A program made the translations under genes and the position numbers. 64,000 nucleotides of DNA from Enterobacteriaceae bacterium RIT691. Its GTDB lineage: Bacteria; Pseudomonadota; Gammaproteobacteria; Enterobacterales; Enterobacteriaceae. Below the pieces are notes generated by a model. It was not told the DNA's origin, did not search any database, and was given only the letters and a program-made list of their open reading frames with translations. How positions within the stretch are numbered: the first letter of the stretch is position 1; each line of letters begins with the position of its first letter. The DNA lies in assembly GCA_009668205.1 (NCBI GenBank), contig WJYM01000005.1:62001-126000 (forward strand), given 5' to 3'. Below are positions 44,610 to 53,834 of this stretch, piece after piece.

Positions 44610-45613
44610 TGGGCGTACGTAAATGGATGGCTCTGCTTGCCACTTCGCTTTGTCTGGTTGTCCTCCCGGCCAAAGCGGACAGCATGTGGACCACCTTTAA
44701 ATCGCGTTTTTTAATGCCGGATGGTCGCGTGGTGGATACGGGAAACGGCAACGTTTCCCACACCGAAGGGCAAGGCTATGCCATGCTGATGGCGGTGCAG
44801 AACAACGACCGTCAGAGCTTTGACAAAATGTGGAGCTGGACGAACAAGACGCTGAAAAACAAGGACTCTGGTCTGTTTTACTGGCGTTACGTTCCGACGC
44901 AGGCCAATCCCATCAGCGATAAAAACAACGCCTCCGATGGCGATGTGCTGATCGCCTGGGCGCTGCTGCGCGGCGGAAATCAGTGGCATGATAGCAGTCT
45001 GCTCAATGCCTCTGATGAGATTGCGTCGGCGATCATTAAGCATGATGTCACAACGTATGCAGGTTATCAGGTGATGCTGCCGGGCATGAAAGGGTTTGTG
45101 AAACCCGATCATATCGTGCTGAACCCGTCCTATTTCCTGTTCCCGGCCTGGCAGGCCTTTGCCGATCGCTCACATCTCAAAGTGTGGAGCGACCTTATCC
45201 GCGACGGTCAAAGCCTGCTGACGAAAATGCGCTTTGGTAAAGCCAATCTGGCAACAGACTGGGTTGCTGTGGCATCTAACGGGACGATGGCACCGGCCAG
45301 CAATTGGCCGCCACGTTCCAGTTACGATGCTATCCGCGTACCGCTGTATGTGAAGTGGTATAAACCGACGAGTGCGTTGTTGACGCCATGGTTTAACTGG
45401 TGGACGTGCTACTCGCGTGCACAGACTCCGGCCTGGGTTGACGTGGAGAAAAACCAAAACTCGCCGTATGCCATGAATGAAGGCCTGCTGGCCGTTCGTG
45501 ACTACGCCCTGGATGCGTTGATGTCACCGCCTGCGCTCGACATCGATGACGACTACTACTCTGCCAGCCTGAAGATGTTGGTTGTCATGGCGCAGCAGGA
45601 CAACGCTCGCTAA
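44609..45613 (+). CDS. bcsZ: Periplasmic endo-1,4-beta-glucanase BcsZ (GH8)
   Basis: 334-aa exported family 8 glycosidase that trims cellulose during export. The signal peptide is MGVRKWMALLATSLCLVVLP with cleavage near KADS. The catalytic acid is Glu53 in SHTEGQGYAML, and the conserved ASDGDVLIAWALLRGG carries the substrate-binding Asp residues. DAIRVPLY in the later part is a GH8 hallmark and holds the probable base. Slightly shorter than E. coli BcsZ (368 aa). Last gene of the operon, followed by a hairpin. Confidence 0.94.
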   Translation: MGVRKWMALLATSLCLVVLPAKADSMWTTFKSRFLMPDGRVVDTGNGNVSHTEGQGYAMLMAVQNNDRQSFDKMWSWTNKTLKNKDSGLFYWRYVPTQANPISDKNNASDGDVLIAWALLRGGNQWHDSSLLNASDEIASAIIKHDVTTYAGYQVMLPGMKGFVKPDHIVLNPSYFLFPAWQAFADRSHLKVWSDLIRDGQSLLTKMRFGKANLATDWVAVASNGTMAPASNWPPRSSYDAIRVPLYVKWYKPTSALLTPWFNWWTCYSRAQTPAWVDVEKNQNSPYAMNEGLLAVRDYALDALMSPPALDIDDDYYSASLKMLVVMAQQDNAR

Positions 45614-45636
45614 ATCACGCCTCGCCAATAAATAAA

Positions 45637-45670
45637 GAGAGCTAGCGCCCTGGGCGTTAGCGCTCTTTTG
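45637..45670 (+). terminator. Probable terminator of the bcs operon
   Basis: AGAGCTAGCGCC / GGGCGTTAGCGCTCTTTT forms an imperfect stem with a two-base bulge and one mismatch, followed by TTTTG. It is 24 bp past the bcsZ stop. Confidence 0.65.
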
Positions 45671-45857
45671 CTCTCTATCACCGATATAATGGCCTCAAGA
45701 CTAACGCCAGTATTATTTATAAATAAACTTTCAACTCTATAAAAATAAATACACCACCCACAGCAATCCAGTTTTAAATAAGAAAACACAGATAATATCA
45801 AGGCATTTCTGTACCATTATCCGCTACACTTTTTTTGGATTACCCCCATCCCCAGGC

Positions 45858-48626
45858 ATGAAAACTATAAATGCGTTTAAAACAGAGAAAAGGGCACTCA
45901 CTTTTTCTCTGATCACTATTATTTTAATAGTCAATATTGCTCTGCTTTCAATTTCTTATCTGGATATGATGCGCAGCGCGCGCTTCGCTATCTCCGACAT
46001 CAAGCAAGAGATAGAACACAGCATAGAAAAAAACGAAAACATTGCTGCGGCGCTGGGGGATTTGATCGCCCTGCCAGATGATAAAATTGTTGCCAAATTG
46101 GGGGATAGTGTTAATTTAAAAGAGTTTGAAAGCGATCAATCTCAGTATCAAAAGAACATTGTTTTTACGTCTGGCGAAATGAGCAGAAATAATAGAAAGA
46201 CCTCTGCTCTGCTTCAGGCTTTCTGGAGTAATTTAAGCGACGAAAACAAGGCTCCGCACTGGACTTATTTCACCAGTACTAACCTCAACTATACTTTTGA
46301 TTTCAAAGCGGTCTATGGCACTCATCATAAATACTCCACCCCGCATTTGAATCTGGGTACCTACTTTCAAGATCTTTCAAAAAAAATTAATGCCGAGAAA
46401 GAGTTTTTAGTCTCCGATCGTTTTTATAGCAGTGTGTATCAGGACGCATTGACTGGATTACCGGTTATTACCTTTAGCGTGCCGGTGATCTCCAATAATT
46501 TAAATTTCAATAAAAGCAAAGTTGAGGGTGTCATCTCGACCGATTACACCTCTAAAGACCTGATCACACTGTTTGATAAATCCTTCACCAAAGCAGGTAT
46601 TACCGCGTCATCTTATCAAATCACTCTGGAAAGCCTGCGGGGTGGTTCGCCTATTAGGGTGTCCCCAACCACCGTTCATTTTACCCCTTTCCCAACACAG
46701 AAAATCTCGCTGACGCCAGGTTATTTCATTAAATCGAAAGTCGGCATATACAATGTGGTGCATCACAAACCGTGGTTGTTTATCTTCTCCAACCTCATCC
46801 TGTTGGTGTTCCTCGCCACGCTGCTGTATGCCTATCGCAACATCATGAACATGATGAAGCGCCTCAGCTACGATTCATTAACCCGCGCATTTTCCAGAGA
46901 AGGCGGAGAGGTCATTATCAACTCCATGTCGGCACATGAATCCTGGATAATTGTGGCGGTGGATTTGGATTTATTCAAAGAAATCAATGATAACTACGGC
47001 CATCACGTTGGCGATCTGTCGTTAGCCTTTTTCTCTGATACCCTGCACAAAACGCTGCGCGCGTCAGATTCGATTATCCGTATGGGCGGCGATGAGTTCC
47101 TGCTGCTGCTGCCGTGGAGCACCTATTCCGCGGCAAGCGCCCTGATGCAACGCGCGCAAAAGCTGCTCAAGCACTTCAAATATGACGGTATTTCCATTCC
47201 CATTTCGTGTTCCTACGGCATTCAGGAATTCACCGGTGATTTTGCGCAAGACTGTCAGATTGCAGATGAAAAGCTGTACATCATGAAGAATCGCCCGACG
47301 CGCACGCCGGGCCGCCAGACGCCGCTGGAAACCACGCCACAGCAGGTGCCTGAACGCGATCCTGACACGGGCCTGTTGACCCTTACAGGTCTGCGCAATC
47401 ATCCGGAAACCTTTAAAGACCGCAGCATCATGATGCTGATTCATCTCAGTAATCACTCGTCTCTAACCAATCTGCTCGGTCCGGAGTACGGCAAATCATT
47501 GATGGATTACCTGATTTCCCGCATTAGCATGACCTTCCCGGAAGATATTATTCTGTGCCGGGAGCGCGTGGACAAACTGGTGGTGATTCTCCCACCGGTA
47601 AGAACCCTCGAGCAGCTTGGGCTTTGGGAACATAAGGCAAGTACGCTCTTTACGCTGCAGGAAGTGTCGTTCATCGAACAGCATGAGCTGCGCATTGAAG
47701 GTAATGCAGGGCTTGTCCAATCGCCGCTTACGCCGGACACCTTCGACACCGCGCTGCGTAATTCGGGCGTCGCGCTGCACCATGCGCGTAAACAAGGCAA
47801 CGCGAAGGTCACGGTCTTCACCCCGGATATGCATGCCGCCGGACTGCACCATATTCAGCTCCATGAACAGCTGAACTTTGCGCTGGAGCGTGAAGAATTC
47901 CGCCTTGTCATGCAGCCGATCGTCGGGCTGGAGAAAGACTCGGAGTGCCGTGAAGGTGAGTGTCTGATTCGCTGGAACAGCAAGGTGCTGGGGAATGTTC
48001 CGCCGGATGAGTTTATCCCTATCGCCGAAGAAACGGGTCTGATCATTCCGCTGGGCGAGTGGATAATCAACAGTGCCTGTCGCGAACTGGCGAAGCTGAT
48101 TGCCCGCGGTGCCAGTGAAGACTTCAAATTACACATTAATATCTCCCCTCTGCAGCTGCAGGCCAACGAGTTTGCCGAAGGGGTGATTGAATCGCTCAAG
48201 CAGCATGGATTGCACGGTCAGAACCTGTGTATCGAAATTACCGAAGGGGTGCTGATTGGCAGTGGCACCAACACCTGCCGACATCTGAAAGCCCTCCGTG
48301 AGGTTGGCGTGACAATCGCGCTGGATGACTTTGGCTCCGGTTATTCCAGCCTGTCCTATCTGCACACGCTGCCGTTCGATCAGCTGAAAATCGACCGCCA
48401 GTTCGTGAGTGGCGTTCTGGCAGACAGCCGCAGCGAGTCGGTGATTGATTCCGTTCTGAACCTGTCACAAAGCTTTGGTGTTCCAATGGTGGCTGAAGGG
48501 ATTGAAGATCAGGAAACCGGCGATAAATTACGTGCCATGGGCTGCCTGCTGGCGCAGGGCTATCACTATGGCCGACCAAAACCGTTTAACGAATGGCCTG
48601 TCCATAACGGTCAAATCACGCTGTAA
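45858..48626 (+). CDS. c-di-GMP enzyme: periplasmic sensor, GGDEF, degenerate GGDEF, EAL
   Basis: 922-aa membrane protein. Two membrane helices (about 16-34 and 310-330) enclose a ~275-residue periplasmic sensor with no family I recognise. The first GGDEF domain is intact (GGDEF at 410-414, inhibitory site RASD five residues before). A second, degenerate GGDEF follows (about 490-650), where ERVDKLVV at 569-576 takes the place of the signature. The EAL domain (about 665-915) reads ECL at 701-703 in place of EAL but keeps NISPLQLQ, EITEG, LDDFGSGYSSL, KIDRQFV and AEGIEDQE, so phosphodiesterase activity is plausible. The DNA for the sensor part is noticeably AT-richer than the rest. It lies between bcsZ and lafU and may feed both systems. 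No good ribosome site precedes the ATG. Confidence 0.9.
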   Translation: MKTINAFKTEKRALTFSLITIILIVNIALLSISYLDMMRSARFAISDIKQEIEHSIEKNENIAAALGDLIALPDDKIVAKLGDSVNLKEFESDQSQYQKNIVFTSGEMSRNNRKTSALLQAFWSNLSDENKAPHWTYFTSTNLNYTFDFKAVYGTHHKYSTPHLNLGTYFQDLSKKINAEKEFLVSDRFYSSVYQDALTGLPVITFSVPVISNNLNFNKSKVEGVISTDYTSKDLITLFDKSFTKAGITASSYQITLESLRGGSPIRVSPTTVHFTPFPTQKISLTPGYFIKSKVGIYNVVHHKPWLFIFSNLILLVFLATLLYAYRNIMNMMKRLSYDSLTRAFSREGGEVIINSMSAHESWIIVAVDLDLFKEINDNYGHHVGDLSLAFFSDTLHKTLRASDSIIRMGGDEFLLLLPWSTYSAASALMQRAQKLLKHFKYDGISIPISCSYGIQEFTGDFAQDCQIADEKLYIMKNRPTRTPGRQTPLETTPQQVPERDPDTGLLTLTGLRNHPETFKDRSIMMLIHLSNHSSLTNLLGPEYGKSLMDYLISRISMTFPEDIILCRERVDKLVVILPPVRTLEQLGLWEHKASTLFTLQEVSFIEQHELRIEGNAGLVQSPLTPDTFDTALRNSGVALHHARKQGNAKVTVFTPDMHAAGLHHIQLHEQLNFALEREEFRLVMQPIVGLEKDSECREGECLIRWNSKVLGNVPPDEFIPIAEETGLIIPLGEWIINSACRELAKLIARGASEDFKLHINISPLQLQANEFAEGVIESLKQHGLHGQNLCIEITEGVLIGSGTNTCRHLKALREVGVTIALDDFGSGYSSLSYLHTLPFDQLKIDRQFVSGVLADSRSESVIDSVLNLSQSFGVPMVAEGIEDQETGDKLRAMGCLLAQGYHYGRPKPFNEWPVHNGQITL

Positions 48627-48646
48627 CCTTCTTCGCATCGCTTATC

Positions 48647-48671
48647 AACGGCAGCCTTTAGGGCTGCCGTT
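48647..48671 (+). terminator. Hairpin after the GGDEF-EAL gene
   Basis: AACGGCAGCC / GGCTGCCGTT, a 10-bp stem with a 5-base loop, lies 20 bp downstream of the stop. It is followed by GTGCTATCT, which lacks a T-run. Confidence 0.6.
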
Positions 48672-48771
48672 GTGCTATCTGCACGCCCCGCATGCCCTTT
48701 CGGCCAACATCCCATTTCCCTGTGCGTTTCCCTGAGAAGACATTGCTGCATGCACTGGCGAGGGATAAAAA

Positions 48772-48795
48772 AAAGCTGGCGAGAATGCCAGCTTT
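48772..48795 (-). terminator. Terminator of the lateral flagellar operon
   Basis: On the minus strand AAAGCTGGC and GCCAGCTTT form a 9-bp stem with a 6-base loop. The arm runs into a T-tract (TTTTTTTTA), immediately downstream of lafU. Confidence 0.88.
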
Positions 48796-48816
48796 AATTT
48801 GAGGGGTTGCATCAGG

Positions 48817-49824
48817 TTATTTTTTTACCTGAACCGCCGTGGTTGTCGGTGCGGGAGTGGGGACTATCGCCTGCACGCTTTGCAGCGGGACAGGCGGATG
48901 CGCAACTTTGTCTCCCCGCTGGCTGAAGAACGACTTTAACGTCTCTGAGGCCGATTTCGTCAGGATCATCATTTCGATACGCCGGTTGGCTTCACTGCTC
49001 GGATTGGCTTTGTCGAGCAACATCTGATCGGCCATCGCATTCACCTGCAGCACTTTGCCTTCCGGCATCCCCGCCTGTTCCATGATGGTCCTTGCCGCCA
49101 GCGCACGATCGCCAGACAGGTTCCAGTTGTTGTACTTCCCACCGCGATACTTCAGGCCATCGGTATGCCCGGTGATAATCATGTTGTTATCAAGGGAGTC
49201 AAACACCGGCGTGAGTTGCACCAGCAGCTTTTTGAAATAGGGGGAAATTTTGGTGCTGCCCAGAGGATACATCTGCTGATGCTGGTCATCTTTAATCAGG
49301 ATGCGCAGCCCCTGCGGAACAATTTCAATTTCAAGGTTAGCGTCCATCTTCGCCTTTTGCGCGATGTTATAGATGGTGGTCGCGAGTTCGCCTAATTCAT
49401 GCGCGTTCTTTTGCTTGAGCAGCACCGTATTCTCGGTGCTTCTGATCGGCATGTTCAGCTGATGATTCATCAGGCTATTCAGATTGGTCTCGGACTGGAC
49501 CGCCATATGTGTCATCGGCCCTTTTGGCCCCTGAGCATTAATCGGGTTAATCCGTGGCGAAATATGGTTCAGCGGTGTCATGCCGCCACCGTGGAAAACA
49601 GACTGGCTATACAGCGCGGCCACAATCTGCGCCCGCTCTTTCTTGCTCACGCTCCCCACAATCCACAGCGTCATAAACAGCGCCATCATCGCTAAGGTGA
49701 AATCCGCAAAAGCCACTTTCCAGGCGCCACCATGATGGGCGGTGTGCCCCTTCTTAATCTGTCGACGGATGATGGTTTTATTGGGCGTCCGATCGCGGCG
49801 CCCAGGACGTGGTCTTATACTCAT
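48817..49824 (-). CDS. lafU: Lateral flagellar motor stator LafU (MotB-like)
   Basis: 335-aa stator subunit anchoring the motor to peptidoglycan. A basic N-terminus precedes one membrane helix with the proton-binding Asp41 in AFADFTLAMMALFMTLW. The C-terminal OmpA/MotB peptidoglycan-binding domain (about 185-295) has IITGHTDG and NWNLSGDRA. An Ala/Thr/Pro tail follows. It overlaps lafT by four bases (ATGA-type). The conserved Asp (proton-type context) is what is seen; ion specificity cannot be proven. Last gene of the laf transcript. Confidence 0.94.
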   Translation of the reverse strand: MSIRPRPGRRDRTPNKTIIRRQIKKGHTAHHGGAWKVAFADFTLAMMALFMTLWIVGSVSKKERAQIVAALYSQSVFHGGGMTPLNHISPRINPINAQGPKGPMTHMAVQSETNLNSLMNHQLNMPIRSTENTVLLKQKNAHELGELATTIYNIAQKAKMDANLEIEIVPQGLRILIKDDQHQQMYPLGSTKISPYFKKLLVQLTPVFDSLDNNMIITGHTDGLKYRGGKYNNWNLSGDRALAARTIMEQAGMPEGKVLQVNAMADQMLLDKANPSSEANRRIEMMILTKSASETLKSFFSQRGDKVAHPPVPLQSVQAIVPTPAPTTTAVQVKK

Positions 49825-50684
49825 TCCTGCTCCAGCATGGTGTTCACCCAGGCATCAAGATTGGAGAAGGTCGGCTTCGAGGCCAGGTGCAACAGCTTAC
49901 GTCCGGCATCCACCGCCAGCAGCGTGGGTTTACCCGCAGCCTGTGCCACCAGCACAGTACGCACACACTCAAGCAGTGAATGTTCAGCACGCGCCTGAAG
50001 CTCTATCGCATTGGAAAGCGGATCCATCACGCAGTAACAGATGAATACCCCCAAAAAGGTGCCCACCAGTGCCGCGGCGACCTTCAGGCCTATCAGCGCG
50101 ATGGAACCATCGATGGACTGCATGGTAATGATAATCCCCAGTACCGCCGCGCAGATCCCAAACCCCGGCATCGCCTCAGCCGTGCGCTGCAGGGAACGGG
50201 AAGGCGTAAGCAGCGATTCCTCTGCGGTATCCAGTTCCTGGTCCAGAATACTTTCCAGCTCATGGGCATCGATTTTGCCCATCGCCATCAGGCGGAAGTT
50301 ATCCGCAATAAAGGTCACCAGACGCTGCTGCGTCAGAACCAGCGGGTATTTCTGGAAGATGGTGCTCTCTTCAGGCTGTTCAATGTGCTGATCGAGTGCA
50401 CGCAACCCACCGTTCTGGACGGTTTCCAGCAGTTCATAAAGACACAGCAGCATCTGGCGCTGAAACTCCGGCCCCAGTTTCTTTTTGCTGATAACGCCCT
50501 TAATCTGGTGAAAAATCTCACGCAGCACGTGCATCGGATTGGCAATGATCATCGCGCCTGCTCCGGCCCCAAGAATGATGATGATCTCCGCTGGCTGCCA
50601 GATGGCAACCAGCTGGCCACCCGCTTCAAAATAGCCGCCGAACACACAAGCCAGAACAACGACTAACCCCAATAATTTTTGCAT
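49821..50684 (-). CDS. lafT: Lateral flagellar motor stator LafT (MotA-like)
   Basis: 287-aa inner-membrane proton channel subunit with four membrane helices (about 3-20, 28-45, 165-190, 195-220). The cytoplasmic loop carries MotA features (charged RQMLLCLYELLE region). The conserved AEAMPGFGICAAVLGIIITM block in helix 3 has the functional Pro. I set the start at the ATG at 50684, seven bases after GAGGG; an in-frame GTG at 50711 is less likely. It lies 44 bp after lafS and overlaps lafU. Confidence 0.93.
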   Translation of the reverse strand: MQKLLGLVVVLACVFGGYFEAGGQLVAIWQPAEIIIILGAGAGAMIIANPMHVLREIFHQIKGVISKKKLGPEFQRQMLLCLYELLETVQNGGLRALDQHIEQPEESTIFQKYPLVLTQQRLVTFIADNFRLMAMGKIDAHELESILDQELDTAEESLLTPSRSLQRTAEAMPGFGICAAVLGIIITMQSIDGSIALIGLKVAAALVGTFLGVFICYCVMDPLSNAIELQARAEHSLLECVRTVLVAQAAGKPTLLAVDAGRKLLHLASKPTFSNLDAWVNTMLEQE

Positions 50685-50728
50685 GACACCCTCAATTCCT
50701 GTTGCTGACACCGGTAAACCCGCTGTCG

Positions 50729-51442
50729 TTATTCCTGATAAAAATAGGCGCGGATCTTTTCCATGATCCGTTTATTGATCTGACAAACCCGGGCTTCACT
50801 CACCCCAAGAACCAGAGATATTTCTTTTAGATTCATGCACTTTTGATAGTACATCGACAATACAAAACCTTCGTTTTCCGTCAGTGTGCCCAGTGCTTTG
50901 CTGAGTAAATCCTGAGTGATGAACTGCTCTTCCAGCGCCCTTCCCTGAAAAATCGGCTGTTCCTGATCGCCTGACAGCATTTCATCGAGGCTGGACATCG
51001 TCTCGGCGTTTTCCAGCAGCAGGTACTCCTGATACTCGTCGACGTCGATCCCATGAGGAGCCAGCTCGTTCCATTCAGGTTCATGTCCCAGCTGTTGACG
51101 CAGCGTACGAATCAGGTCTTTAATGCGATGGAATTTCTGTCGCAGCTGACGCGGACGCCAGTCGAGGCTGCGTAACTCATCAAGAATGGCACCGCGAATG
51201 CGTTGGCTGGCGTAGCCCACAAAGTGTTCATCGGGCACGCCATAACGGCGAATAGCGCTGAGTAAACCCATCAGCGCTATCTGCTCCATGTCCTGCCGAT
51301 CCATGATGTGACTGCACTGATACGACAGCTGACGAACGATTTTTCGCACCAGAGGAAGCCAGCCCATCAGGTGCTGGTTTTCTTCCTGTGGCGTCATTTG
51401 AGGCGTTACCTGGAACGCCTGCCCTTCATACTCACGCTGCAT
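50729..51442 (-). CDS. lafS: Lateral flagellar sigma factor LafS (FliA-like)
   Basis: 237-aa sigma-28-type factor expected to transcribe the late lateral genes, including lafA. Region 2 contains MDRQDMEQIALMGLLSAIRRY, then FVGYASQRIRGAILDELR and the RPRQLRQK segment typical of FliA. Region 4 is EISLVLGVSEARVCQINKRI. It lies inside the late operon between lafF and lafT, as in other Flag-2 loci, so it would amplify its own expression. No anti-sigma gene (lfgM) is in the window. Confidence 0.93.
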   Translation of the reverse strand: MQREYEGQAFQVTPQMTPQEENQHLMGWLPLVRKIVRQLSYQCSHIMDRQDMEQIALMGLLSAIRRYGVPDEHFVGYASQRIRGAILDELRSLDWRPRQLRQKFHRIKDLIRTLRQQLGHEPEWNELAPHGIDVDEYQEYLLLENAETMSSLDEMLSGDQEQPIFQGRALEEQFITQDLLSKALGTLTENEGFVLSMYYQKCMNLKEISLVLGVSEARVCQINKRIMEKIRAYFYQE

Positions 51443-51474
51443 GGTTTACTTTCACAGTTGCTGACGGAATGCCG

Positions 51475-51945
51475 TTACTGGAAGACCGCTTTGGTGACCA
51501 GTACGTCGCAGAATGGAATGGCCGTATGACGGTTTTCCAACTCTTTTTTCAGCGCTTTCGCCAGCAGATCGCGAATGTCCGGCACTTTCATGTACTGAAT
51601 ATCGTCGAAGCTTTTCTGGGATAACGCGCTGACAATAATGCTCTGATACAAAGACTCATCTGCGCGGACAACGCTCTGTTTGTCTTTGTCCGCCACGGCC
51701 AGCGCCACTTCGATAAGCACATAGTGATGCGCACCGCGTTGGTCGCTGAGCGTCACGATCGTTTCCGGCATGGTGATGTAGCTCAGGTTGGCCGGGTTCA
51801 CGGTGACCGGTGCCGGAGATGACGACCCAGCCGCGGCAATTAGCCCCTGGAGCTTGCCCGTTTTCAACGCAAAGTAACCTGCACCGCCGCCGAGGAGGGC
51901 GACGACACAGGCACTGATAAGACTGGCTGCGATAATTTTTTTCAT
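51475..51945 (-). CDS. lafF: LafF, FliL-like basal-body-associated membrane protein
   Basis: 156-aa single-pass protein: short cytoplasmic start, one membrane helix (about 5-27 with a Gly-rich end), a linker and a FliL-type periplasmic domain (MPETIVTLSDQRGAHHYVLI, then a C-terminal region ending LVTKAVFQ). FliL rings surround the stator. It follows lafE by 8 bp and precedes lafS by 32 bp. Confidence 0.85.
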   Translation of the reverse strand: MKKIIAASLISACVVALLGGGAGYFALKTGKLQGLIAAAGSSSPAPVTVNPANLSYITMPETIVTLSDQRGAHHYVLIEVALAVADKDKQSVVRADESLYQSIIVSALSQKSFDDIQYMKVPDIRDLLAKALKKELENRHTAIPFCDVLVTKAVFQ

Positions 51946-51953
51946 TGTTTTAC

Positions 51954-53090
51954 TTATACTTTAAGCAGAACGGATTCGTTCTGACGCCCTTCGTCCGTAT
52001 CCTCAATCCTTGCTGACGCCAGGATCGTAGACTCCTCATTCTCACGCTGTTGCTGCTGGTGCTGATGCTGGTGTGACTGACCGTCCGGGGAGACCTGGAC
52101 ATTCACCTGCATAAAGTTGTGCTGCACCAGATGCTGACGGAGCTGATCGGAGAACTGCTGAAGGGTCTTCAGCACGTCGCTTTGGCTGGCGCCGATGTGA
52201 ACGGTCAGATTCTGATTCCCATCCAGATGAACAGCGATTTCCAGCTTGCCCATGGAAGGCGGATCAAGGCGAATCGTGGACACCTGCTGCTGATTGTCGA
52301 GTTGGAACTGGATGCGATCTTTGAGCAGCATGTTGAGCTTCTCGCCAAGTTCATCCAGATTTGTGCTTTCTGCCGGTACAGCGTGTGCCGGTGCAGCAGC
52401 GACCGTCCCGGTAATGGTGCGAGGCGAGAGATCGCTCATTGCGCTCACCGCCGTCAGTGATGCCCCGTTCACCGGGTTGCTGACGGCTTCAGTGCGATCC
52501 GCGACCTGGTTTTTCATCGCCGCATGCAGGTTGGCGTGAAGATCGGTATGCGGTCGATTGAGGATGTTTTCTTTTGCGACCGTGGGCTTCGACGCCCCCA
52601 GACTGTGCAAATCCTGAGCGGAGAACTTCGCGAGCGTGGCCTGTTGTGTCACATTCCCTTCCGGCGCTTTCCCGGACGTTTTGTTCAACAACGCCTGTAA
52701 GGCCTGTGGCAGCAACGGCTGCGACGCTTCGCCATCACCTTTCTCCTGCTTGGCTGAAAGCATGCCAAGCGCTTTCACCAGCGTGTGCGCATCGGCACCC
52801 GCCAGTCGGCTGGTCCGCAGTATGTCGCTAGCCGCAGCTGGCGCGCGTGTTTCGTTTGGCGCGGCAGTGGGTGCCAGCAACATCGCCATTAATGCCGTCA
52901 GATCCTGCGCTGTGTGCTCGTCTTTTTGCTTCTCGGCTTTCGCCGGATGAGCCAGGTGTCTGGAGACGACACCAGAGGCGGCATCATCGAGAGTAAACGC
53001 TTCACCGTCAGCACGCTGTGGCTGACCCTGAGTCGGTTGCTGTTGTTGCGTGGCCAGCAGCGCCTGCACCGCCGGTTGAACTGAATTCAT
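51954..53090 (-). CDS. lafE: LafE, FliK-like hook-length control protein
   Basis: 378-aa secreted ruler protein with a low-complexity Ala/Gln-rich N-terminal two-thirds. The C-terminal FliK domain (about 245-340) is visible in LGEKLNMLLKDRIQFQL, STIRLDPPSMGKLEIAVHL and DQLRQHLVQHNFMQVNV, the regions that switch export specificity. A His/Gln-rich run follows. The ATG overlaps the lafD stop (ATGA). Confidence 0.9.
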   Translation of the reverse strand: MNSVQPAVQALLATQQQQPTQGQPQRADGEAFTLDDAASGVVSRHLAHPAKAEKQKDEHTAQDLTALMAMLLAPTAAPNETRAPAAASDILRTSRLAGADAHTLVKALGMLSAKQEKGDGEASQPLLPQALQALLNKTSGKAPEGNVTQQATLAKFSAQDLHSLGASKPTVAKENILNRPHTDLHANLHAAMKNQVADRTEAVSNPVNGASLTAVSAMSDLSPRTITGTVAAAPAHAVPAESTNLDELGEKLNMLLKDRIQFQLDNQQQVSTIRLDPPSMGKLEIAVHLDGNQNLTVHIGASQSDVLKTLQQFSDQLRQHLVQHNFMQVNVQVSPDGQSHQHQHQQQQRENEESTILASARIEDTDEGRQNESVLLKV

Positions 53091-53404
53091 TCCTGCTCCG
53101 TGAATAAATTAACCATTGAATAAGCCAGCATCCCTTCTTTTTTGGTTTGATGCTCCGCCATCTGCTCTTGCAGGAAAGTCGCGCGGGACTCCCGACGTGC
53201 AATGATGCTGCTAAAGCCGTCGTGCAGCGTTTTCCTGGTGCTTTGCAGCTGCTGCACTGAGGTTTCCTGCGCTTCGTACTCTTTGAACAGCGCCATCACC
53301 TGCTGACGCAGGCCCGGCATCCGCCGCCAGCGCTGTTGGTCGAGCGCACTGTTCATTTCGTCGAGCAGTGCAAACAGTTGGCTACGTAAATGTTCACTGG
53401 ACAT
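53087..53404 (-). CDS. lafD: LafD, FliT-like flagellar export chaperone
   Basis: Small helical protein (105 aa from the ATG at 53404, MSSEHLRS) with predicted coiled coils, sitting between fliS-like lafC and fliK-like lafE. This is the position and size of LafD/FliT in other lateral loci. A longer in-frame start at 53440 would overlap lafC by 31 bases; GACGGG just upstream of 53404 supports the shorter form. By analogy it chaperones the filament cap protein. Confidence 0.78.
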   Translation of the reverse strand: MSSEHLRSQLFALLDEMNSALDQQRWRRMPGLRQQVMALFKEYEAQETSVQQLQSTRKTLHDGFSSIIARRESRATFLQEQMAEHQTKKEGMLAYSMVNLFTEQE

Positions 53405-53409
53405 CCCGT

Positions 53410-53802
53410 CTACCCCAGCTTCTTCGACAGCCCTTCCCAACCCTCATGCAGGTTTTGCAGGATCAGGACCACTTCATCGACTTTCTCAATACTCAACTCA
53501 CTGCTCGCCTCATACAGGCGATAGACGCAGTGGTCATAAAGACGCGCCAGGTTTTGTACCAGTTCACCGCCTGTTTCAAACTCCAGCGAACTGGTCAACG
53601 CGTTGAGAATATCGATACACTTATTGATGCTTTGCGCTTTGCGTTCAAAACGTTTGCCTTCCATATGGCTCTTGGCACGTTCCAGTTCATCCAGCAGGCC
53701 GGAATACAACACCAGCACCAGGTCGAGTGGCGACGCGGAGGCGGTTCTTGAGGCCAAATCCATTTCTTTGTATTGCGAATACCCGTCTTGGGAACCGTAC
53801 AT
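53410..53802 (-). CDS. lafC: LafC, FliS-like flagellin chaperone
   Basis: 130-aa four-helix chaperone that binds the flagellin C-terminus and prevents early polymerisation. FliS features are MYGSQDGYSQYKEMDLASRT in part (YxxxD-type start), ASPLDLVLVLYSGLLDELER and INKCIDILNALTSSL. It is followed five bases later by lafD and lies 32 bp after lafB. Confidence 0.92.
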   Translation of the reverse strand: MYGSQDGYSQYKEMDLASRTASASPLDLVLVLYSGLLDELERAKSHMEGKRFERKAQSINKCIDILNALTSSLEFETGGELVQNLARLYDHCVYRLYEASSELSIEKVDEVVLILQNLHEGWEGLSKKLG

Positions 53803-53834
53803 AATCGTTTTACCTTTTCGTCGTCAGTTCAGGC

